Assembly (NCBI GenBank): GCA_029573925.1
Contig: JAKQBV010000324.1
Coordinates: 1 to 10,921, forward strand
DNA from: a bacterium
Lineage (GTDB): Bacteria; UBP15; UBA6099
Direction: 5' to 3'
Length of the DNA stretch: 10,921 nt
The notes under the pieces were generated by a model that was not told the DNA's origin, did not search any database, and was given only the letters and a program-made list of their open reading frames with translations. Position numbers and translations under genes: made by a program. Every line of letters starts with the position of its first letter. Position 1 is the stretch's first letter. Positions 6,242 through 10,921 of the stretch are shown one piece after another.

Positions 6242-8014
6242 ATGGACATCAGAAAGATCGATCCGACGAAGATGGCTGACTGGCAGATCGCGGAAGCCTG
6301 TGAGAGCGACATGAAGCCGGTCAAGCAACTTGCCGACGAGTTGGGACTGCTCGACGAAGAGCTTATCCCTATGGGCCACTATGTCGGCAAGGTGGATTTT
6401 ACGAAAGCTTACAACAGGCTCAAGAAAAGGCCCAACGCGAAATACATAGAGGTGACGGCGATAACGCCGACGCCGCTGGGCGAAGGAAAGACGACGACGA
6501 GCATGGGACTGGTCCCCGGACTGGCGCTTCGAGGCAAGAGAGTTTGCGGAGCCATCAGGCAACCATCGGGCGGGCCGACCTTCAACATCAAGGGCAGCGC
6601 GGCGGGCGGCGGTCTCGCACAGTGCATCCCCCTCACGGAGTTCTCTCTGGGCCTCACCGGCGACATTGACTCCGTCACAAACGCTCACAACCTTGCCATG
6701 GTGGCGCTCACTTCGCGCATGCAGCACGAGCGCAACTATACCGACGCCATCCTGAAAGGCAAAGGGCTTAAGCGCCTCGACATCGATCCGAAAAGGGTCG
6801 AGATGAAGTGGATCATCGACTTCTGCGCTCAGGCGCTCCGCAACATCGTCATAGGCATCGGCGGAAAGATGGACGGGTTCCTGATGGAGAGCGGATTCGC
6901 CATATCGGTCAGCTCCGAAGTCATGGCAATACTGTCCGTCGCCACCAGCCTTGCGGACTTGCGCAAACGAATCGGCCAGATAGTGGTCGCTTACAGCAGG
7001 GACGGCAAGCCCGTCACCACAGAGGACCTCGATGTGGCCGGAGCCATGACCGCATGGATGGTCAAGGCTTTCAATCCGAACATAATGCAGACTATCGAAG
7101 GGCAGCCGGTGTTTGTGCATGCCGGGTCGTTCGCGAATATCGCTGTGGGCCAAAGCTCGATTGTGGCGGACATGATAGCCACCAAACTGGCTGACTACCA
7201 CGTGACGGAGTCCGGATTCGGAGCCGACATCGGGTTCGAGAAATTCTGGAACATCAAGTGCAGGCTCAGCGGAGTGATTCCGAACTGCTCGGTGGTAGTA
7301 GCGACGATCCGCGCGCTTAAGATGCACGGCGGAGGGCCGAGGGTCGCCCCCGGCCAGCCGCTCGACAAAGCATACACGCAGGAAGACCTCAAACTGCTGA
7401 ACGCCGGGCTGGGAAATCTGATCGCCCACATTGAGACCGTTAAGAAGGCGGGAATCAACCCCGTGGTCGCCATCAACAGCTTCTACACCGACACGCCGAA
7501 GGAAATCAAAGCGGTGAAGAAGGCGGCGGAAGCCGCGGGCGCAAGATGCGCGGTTTCCAGACACTGGCAGTTCGGCGGAGCCGGCGCTCTGGAACTTGCG
7601 GACGCTGTCATCGACGCCTGCGAGGAAAAGAACAAGTTCAAACTTCTATATGAAGACAAAACGCCGTTGAGAAAACGCATCGAGCTTATCGCCAAAGAAG
7701 TCTACGGAGCCGATGGAGTCGAGTTCTCCCCGACGGCAAATGAAAAGGCCAAAAAGTTCGAGGCGGACAAGAAGTTCGACAAGTTCGCCACCTGCATGGT
7801 GAAAACGCACTTGAGCCTGTCCCACAACCCGACATTGAAGGGACGGCCTAAAGGCTTTATTCTCCCCATAAGGGACATACTCATATATGGCGGCGCGCAG
7901 TTCTTAGTGCCGCTGGCTGGAGACATTACCTTGATGCCCGGAACCGCGTCGGACCCGGCGTACCGCCGAATAGACGTGGACACGAAGACAGGCAAAGTCA
8001 AGGGGATGTTTTAA
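6242..8014 (+). CDS. fhs: Formate-tetrahydrofolate ligase
   Basis: This enzyme uses ATP to join formate to tetrahydrofolate, giving 10-formyl-THF, the entry step of the methyl branch. From the ATG at 6242 the protein has 590 residues. The nucleotide-binding loop TPLGEGKTT is at 77-85. Other recognisable segments are IRQPSGGPTFNIKGSAAGGG, RNIVIGIGGKMDG, DYHVTESGFGAD, VVATIRALKMHGGG and PVVAINSFYTDT. The C-terminus (VDTKTGKVKGMF) aligns with that of known enzymes, so the gene is complete. It is about 30 residues longer than the Moorella-type enzyme. It also differs in conserved loops (RQPSGGPTF where the Moorella type has REPSLGPSF), placing it in a distinct subgroup. An in-frame ATG at 6200 would add 14 residues that look unlike the family. 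It follows folE directly and is closed by the terminator at 8025-8072. Confidence 0.97.
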   Translation: MDIRKIDPTKMADWQIAEACESDMKPVKQLADELGLLDEELIPMGHYVGKVDFTKAYNRLKKRPNAKYIEVTAITPTPLGEGKTTTSMGLVPGLALRGKRVCGAIRQPSGGPTFNIKGSAAGGGLAQCIPLTEFSLGLTGDIDSVTNAHNLAMVALTSRMQHERNYTDAILKGKGLKRLDIDPKRVEMKWIIDFCAQALRNIVIGIGGKMDGFLMESGFAISVSSEVMAILSVATSLADLRKRIGQIVVAYSRDGKPVTTEDLDVAGAMTAWMVKAFNPNIMQTIEGQPVFVHAGSFANIAVGQSSIVADMIATKLADYHVTESGFGADIGFEKFWNIKCRLSGVIPNCSVVVATIRALKMHGGGPRVAPGQPLDKAYTQEDLKLLNAGLGNLIAHIETVKKAGINPVVAINSFYTDTPKEIKAVKKAAEAAGARCAVSRHWQFGGAGALELADAVIDACEEKNKFKLLYEDKTPLRKRIELIAKEVYGADGVEFSPTANEKAKKFEADKKFDKFATCMVKTHLSLSHNPTLKGRPKGFILPIRDILIYGGAQFLVPLAGDITLMPGTASDPAYRRIDVDTKTGKVKGMF

Positions 8015-8024
8015 TCGAATCGAG

Positions 8025-8072
8025 GGAAAACGCGCGGAGCGTGCTTCGCCCCGCGCGTGCTTTCCTTTTTTT
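8025..8072 (+). terminator. Intrinsic terminator after fhs
   Basis: An eight-base-pair stem pairs ACGCGCGG (8030-8037) with CCGCGCGT (8051-8058). An outer GGAAA/TTTCC pairing (8025-8029 with 8061-8065) extends it across a two-base bulge, and a short inner GCG/CGC pairing is possible in the loop. Seven consecutive T bases follow at 8066-8072. This is a textbook rho-independent terminator starting ten bases after the fhs stop. Confidence 0.85.
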
Positions 8073-8102
8073 GCCTTATGAAACGCGCGAGAGGAACTAG
8101 AG

Positions 8103-8876
8103 ATGAAGATTGCGGTGACAGGAAAAGGCGGCGTTGGAAAGACCACGTTTACGGCCATGCTCTGCAACTCCCTCGAAAAAGAGGGCATAAAGGCGCTGGC
8201 GGTGGACGCGGACCCGGACGCGAATCTGGCCGCGACTCTCGGTTTCCCGGAGGACAGGCATCCCACGCCTGTTTCAGAACTCAAAGACCTCATCGCCGAG
8301 CGCACCGGAGCGCAGCCCGGAACTTGGGGAGGCATATTCAAGCTGAACCCCAAAGTGGACGACATACCGGACAAGTACTGCCTTCGGCGCGGAAGCCTCT
8401 CCCTGCTGGTAATGGGAACGGTGGAGAAAGGCGGCTCCGGCTGCGTATGCCCGGAGAGCGCGTTCATCAAGGCTCTCATCTCTCACATGGTCTTTCAGGG
8501 CGATCAGCATCTAATCATGGACATGGAGGCGGGACTTGAACATCTGGGCAGAGGAACCACGCGCATGATGGACGCGCTGGTGGTAGTCGTGCGCCCGGAC
8601 GCGAAAAGCTCTTCGACCGCCCGCCGCATAATTCCGCTCTGGGAAGACCTTGGAAATAAAAAGATTCTCTTCGTAGGCAACGAAGCCAGAACTCCCGCCG
8701 ACGTCGAGTATCTGAAGAAAGAACTGAAAGATCATCCGCTGCTAGGCGTCATCCCGGAAAGCGAAAAAATCCGCAACTCAGGAAGAGAGAACATGACGCC
8801 GTTCGAGGATGAGAGGGTGAACGAAGTAATCAAAGAGATCCGCGCGAGGCTTGAAAAGGAATTAGCAGGGTCTTGA
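8103..8876 (+). CDS. cooC: CooC-type nickel-insertion ATPase for CO dehydrogenase
   Basis: CooC (AcsF in acetogens) is a dimeric ATPase of the MinD/ParA class that helps insert nickel into the C-cluster of CO dehydrogenase or the acetyl-CoA synthase active site. The 257-residue protein begins with the deviant Walker A motif GKGGVGKTT (7-15, with signature Lys8 and Lys13), followed by VDADPDANL (34-42). The nickel-binding Cys-x-Cys is Cys114-Val-Cys116 within GSGCVCPE, close to where it lies in characterised CooC. The MDMEAGLEHLGRGT segment is also family-typical. Length is normal. GAGGA (8091-8095) precedes the ATG by seven bases. It lies only about 30 bases after the fhs terminator and 75 bases before acsA, its evident client. 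CooC and AcsF are close relatives that cannot be separated by eye; adjacency to the CO dehydrogenase favours C-cluster maturation. Confidence 0.95.
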   Translation: MKIAVTGKGGVGKTTFTAMLCNSLEKEGIKALAVDADPDANLAATLGFPEDRHPTPVSELKDLIAERTGAQPGTWGGIFKLNPKVDDIPDKYCLRRGSLSLLVMGTVEKGGSGCVCPESAFIKALISHMVFQGDQHLIMDMEAGLEHLGRGTTRMMDALVVVVRPDAKSSSTARRIIPLWEDLGNKKILFVGNEARTPADVEYLKKELKDHPLLGVIPESEKIRNSGRENMTPFEDERVNEVIKEIRARLEKELAGS

Positions 8877-8896
8877 AAAGCCCGACGCGGAAACAA

Positions 8897-8913
8897 GGCG
8901 CGCAACACGCGCC
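8897..8913 (+). other. Small hairpin between cooC and acsA
   Basis: GGCGCG (8897-8902) and CGCGCC (8908-8913) form a perfect six-base-pair stem with a five-base loop. No T tract follows, so it is not an intrinsic terminator. It could be an RNA processing or stability element that lets acsA message outlast cooC message, but that is speculative. Confidence 0.45.
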
Positions 8914-8936
8914 AAAGTCGCATTTGAGGCATAGCT

Positions 8937-8944
8937 AAAGGAGG
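8937..8944 (+). promoter_or_regulatory. Consensus Shine-Dalgarno site of acsA
   Basis: AAAGGAGG lies seven bases before the ATG at 8952. It is the best ribosome-binding site in the window, consistent with high expression of CO dehydrogenase, and it fixes the start of this gene. Confidence 0.88.
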
Positions 8945-8951
8945 CATTTAA

Positions 8952-10921
8952 ATGGCGGAAGAAAAAGCCAAAAAGAAAGAAAAAAGACAGCCGCAAGAAC
9001 AATCCGCTTGCGAAGCGACCTGCGAAATGCTTGGCGAGAACACTGGCGGCGAATATGTTACGGTGTTCGATAGATCGGATTCAATGGAGCCGCGCTGCAA
9101 GTTCGGCACAGACGGCGTATGCTGCAGGATATGCGCCATGGGCCCTTGCAGAATAATCCCCGACAAGCCCGGCAAGGATAGAGGCGTCTGCGGGGCGACT
9201 GTGGACACCATAGCCGCGCGCAATTTTATCAGGATGATAGCAGGCGGAACAGCCGCTCACTCGGACCACGGCCGCGCGGTGTGCGAAACTCTGCTAGAAG
9301 TGGCCGAAGGAAAGAGCAAAGACTATGTCATAAAAGACGAGCAAAAAGCGGTGAAAGTCGCGCTCGACCTCGGAATTGAAGTAGGCGACAGACCAATTAA
9401 TGAGATAGCGGCGGACATAGCTAGAACCGCTCTGGCGGAATTCGGCAACCAGCACGGCGAATTGAAGTATCTGAGCAAAGCGCCTCTCAAAAGGCAGAAA
9501 ATATGGCGCGACCTCGGAGTCGCTCCGCGCGGCATCGACAGGGAAGTTGTGGAGATTATGCACAGAACCACCATGGGCGTTGACCATGAGGTTGAGAGTC
9601 TGCTCATGCAGGGCGCGCGCTGCTCGCTAGGCGACGGATGGGGCGGCTCCATGCTCGCCACCGATTTGCAGGACATCCTGTTCGGCACCCCGGAACCGAT
9701 CATAAGCAAAACCAACCTTGGATGCATTGACCCGAACATGGTGAACGTGATTGTTCACGGACACGAACCTCTTTTGTCTGAGATGATAGTTGCGGCTTCT
9801 CAGTCCGAGGACATGATAAACGCCGCGAAAGCTGTCGGCGCGGAAGGCATTAACATCGGCGGAATATGTTGCACGGCGAACGAAATTCTCATGAGACACG
9901 GCATTCCGCCGATCGGGAATTTCATCACGCAGGAACTGGCCGTTTCCACAGGCGCGGTGGACGCGATGATTGTGGACGTCCAGTGCGTGTTCCCGTCTTT
10001 GCCTACAGTGGCAAAGTGCTTCAACACAGCGGTGATCACCACTTCCAAGATCGCAAAGATGGAAGGCGCGCGGCATATCCAGTTCGACGAGCATAACGGG
10101 CTGGCGACTGCGAAACAGATCATCATGGCGGGCATTGAGATGTTCAAGCAGCGGCCTGCAAACGTGCATATCCCTCAGATGACCGAAGACTTCGTGGGCG
10201 GGTTCAGCCACGAGTCCATTAACTATCTTCTTGGCGGAACTTTCAGAGCTTCTTACAAGCCGCTCAACGACAACATCATCAACGGCCTGATAAGGGGAGT
10301 GGCCGGGGTCGTCGGTTGCAACAACCCGAAGGTGAAACACGACTGGGCGCACTTGGAGATGATAAAGGAACTGCTCAAGAACGATGTGCTGGTTCTAACC
10401 ACCGGTTGCGGAGCCATAGCCGCCGCGAAAGCGGGCTTGTGCTCCCCTGAAGCGGCCGCGAAATACTGCGGAGAAGGATTGCGGCAGGTATGCGAGACCG
10501 TCGGACTGCCGCCGGTCATTCACATGGGATCATGCGTTGACAACTCGTGCATACTCATAGCCGCCACAGCAATGGTCAAGGAAGGCGGGCTGGGAGACGA
10601 TCTGTCCGACCTGCCGGCAGCGGGCGCAGCCCCGGAATGGATGTCTGAAAAAGCGATAGCTATCGGACAGTACTTTGTTTCTTCGGGCGTTTACACTGTG
10701 TTCGGAACCACATTCCCGACGCTGGGCGCGCAGGAGACCACGAAATATCTGTTCGAGACTATGGACGAGAAATTCGGCGGATGCTGGGCGTTCGAGCCGG
10801 ACCCGATTAAGGCCGCTCAACTTATGATTGCGCGCATTGACGAGGCTCGCAAGAAACTCGGAATCGACAAAGCCAGAGAACGCGTGCTCTTCGACATGGA
10901 GAAACGCAGGGAACTGGCATG
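8952..10921 (+). CDS. acsA: Ni-Fe-S carbon monoxide dehydrogenase catalytic subunit (runs to window edge)
   Basis: This enzyme interconverts CO2 and CO at a Ni-Fe-S C-cluster; with acetyl-CoA synthase it supplies the carbonyl group. The frame is open for 656 codons to the window end, where the next codon begins TG; TGA is possible but unproven. Cluster ligands are complete. D-cluster cysteines are Cys49 and Cys57. B-cluster cysteines are Cys58, 61, 66 and 80. C-cluster ligands are His271, Cys307, Cys345, Cys456 (GCNN), Cys486 (TTGC) and Cys528 (MGSC). The acid-base lysine is probably Lys567. Of the histidine proton relay, His103 and His106 are present, but the next two positions are Ala109 and Glu112. 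Cys533 replaces the usual arginine after the CVDNS motif. The N-terminus is lysine-rich with Cys20 and Cys24. acsA and cooS are one family; acsA is chosen because the cluster is Wood-Ljungdahl. Confidence 0.96.
   Translation, partial: MAEEKAKKKEKRQPQEQSACEATCEMLGENTGGEYVTVFDRSDSMEPRCKFGTDGVCCRICAMGPCRIIPDKPGKDRGVCGATVDTIAARNFIRMIAGGTAAHSDHGRAVCETLLEVAEGKSKDYVIKDEQKAVKVALDLGIEVGDRPINEIAADIARTALAEFGNQHGELKYLSKAPLKRQKIWRDLGVAPRGIDREVVEIMHRTTMGVDHEVESLLMQGARCSLGDGWGGSMLATDLQDILFGTPEPIISKTNLGCIDPNMVNVIVHGHEPLLSEMIVAASQSEDMINAAKAVGAEGINIGGICCTANEILMRHGIPPIGNFITQELAVSTGAVDAMIVDVQCVFPSLPTVAKCFNTAVITTSKIAKMEGARHIQFDEHNGLATAKQIIMAGIEMFKQRPANVHIPQMTEDFVGGFSHESINYLLGGTFRASYKPLNDNIINGLIRGVAGVVGCNNPKVKHDWAHLEMIKELLKNDVLVLTTGCGAIAAAKAGLCSPEAAAKYCGEGLRQVCETVGLPPVIHMGSCVDNSCILIAATAMVKEGGLGDDLSDLPAAGAAPEWMSEKAIAIGQYFVSSGVYTVFGTTFPTLGAQETTKYLFETMDEKFGGCWAFEPDPIKAAQLMIARIDEARKKLGIDKARERVLFDMEKRRELA

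Noticed and set aside
6155..7564. Long antisense open frame (469 codons) opposite fhs
   Set aside because: It mirrors a strongly conserved gene on the + strand. The translation is rich in Arg, His and Asp with no recognisable domain, as expected from G+C-rich codon use.
8057..8539. Forward open frame overlapping the start of cooC in another frame
   Set aside because: It begins within the terminator stem, and its product is a low-complexity Arg/Gly-rich shadow of cooC.
8873..8901. Promoter for acsA with TTGAAA as -35
   Set aside because: The hexamer overlaps the cooC stop, and nothing like a -10 box lies at the right spacing.
9627..10352. Antisense open frame (241 codons) opposite acsA
   Set aside because: It lies wholly within the CO dehydrogenase gene, whose cluster ligands are all intact, and shows no family motif or convincing ribosome site.

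Overview
The window is a Wood-Ljungdahl (reductive acetyl-CoA) gene cluster from an anaerobic bacterium. Every gene lies on the + strand, and both ends cut into a gene. The pathway type is the bacterial, tetrahydrofolate-dependent one: methylene-THF reductase, formate-THF ligase and GTP cyclohydrolase I are all present, and no methanopterin or methanofuran enzyme is seen. The carbonyl branch is represented by a nickel CO dehydrogenase and its maturation ATPase. The DNA is fairly G+C rich, yet ATA (Ile) and AGA/AGG (Arg) codons are common. The HdrA/MvhD/MetV/MetF set and the unusual formate-THF ligase variant would fit several anaerobic groups (acetogenic Firmicutes, Desulfobacterota, Omnitrophota/Planctomycetes-like uncultured lineages). 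I cannot place the organism from this window alone.

Region 1 (1-3481) is the methylene-THF reductase module: hdrA (5' end missing), mvhD, metV and metF. MetV and MetF form the reductase, while HdrA and MvhD are the flavin/iron-sulfur subunits that deliver electrons to it, as in the HdrABC-MvhD-MetVF complex known from Moorella. hdrB and hdrC are not seen and would be expected upstream. metF begins with TTG inside the end of metV.

Region 2 (3482-8072) reads as one operon: pabA, pabB, folE, fhs. A good sigma-70-type promoter (3505-3533) precedes it, and a clear intrinsic terminator (8025-8072) closes it. The first three genes make precursors of the folate cofactor (4-amino-4-deoxychorismate, and 7,8-dihydroneopterin triphosphate). 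The fourth uses that cofactor to capture formate. Cofactor synthesis and cofactor-using carbon fixation therefore share a transcript. A very stable G+C hairpin lies between the promoter and the pabA start codon, and pabA has no visible Shine-Dalgarno site.

Region 3 (8073-10921) is the start of the carbonyl branch: cooC (nickel-insertion ATPase) and acsA/cooS (Ni-Fe-S CO dehydrogenase catalytic subunit, running to the window edge). All metal-cluster ligands of the CO dehydrogenase are present, but part of its histidine proton relay is replaced. Acetyl-CoA synthase and the corrinoid protein genes are not in the window and would be expected further downstream.

There are no RNA genes, mobile elements, CRISPR arrays or gene-free stretches over 300 bases. 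Nothing here is a wholly new system. The most notable points are the folate-synthesis insert in a Wood-Ljungdahl cluster, the pabA leader, and sequence departures in the CO dehydrogenase and formate-THF ligase.
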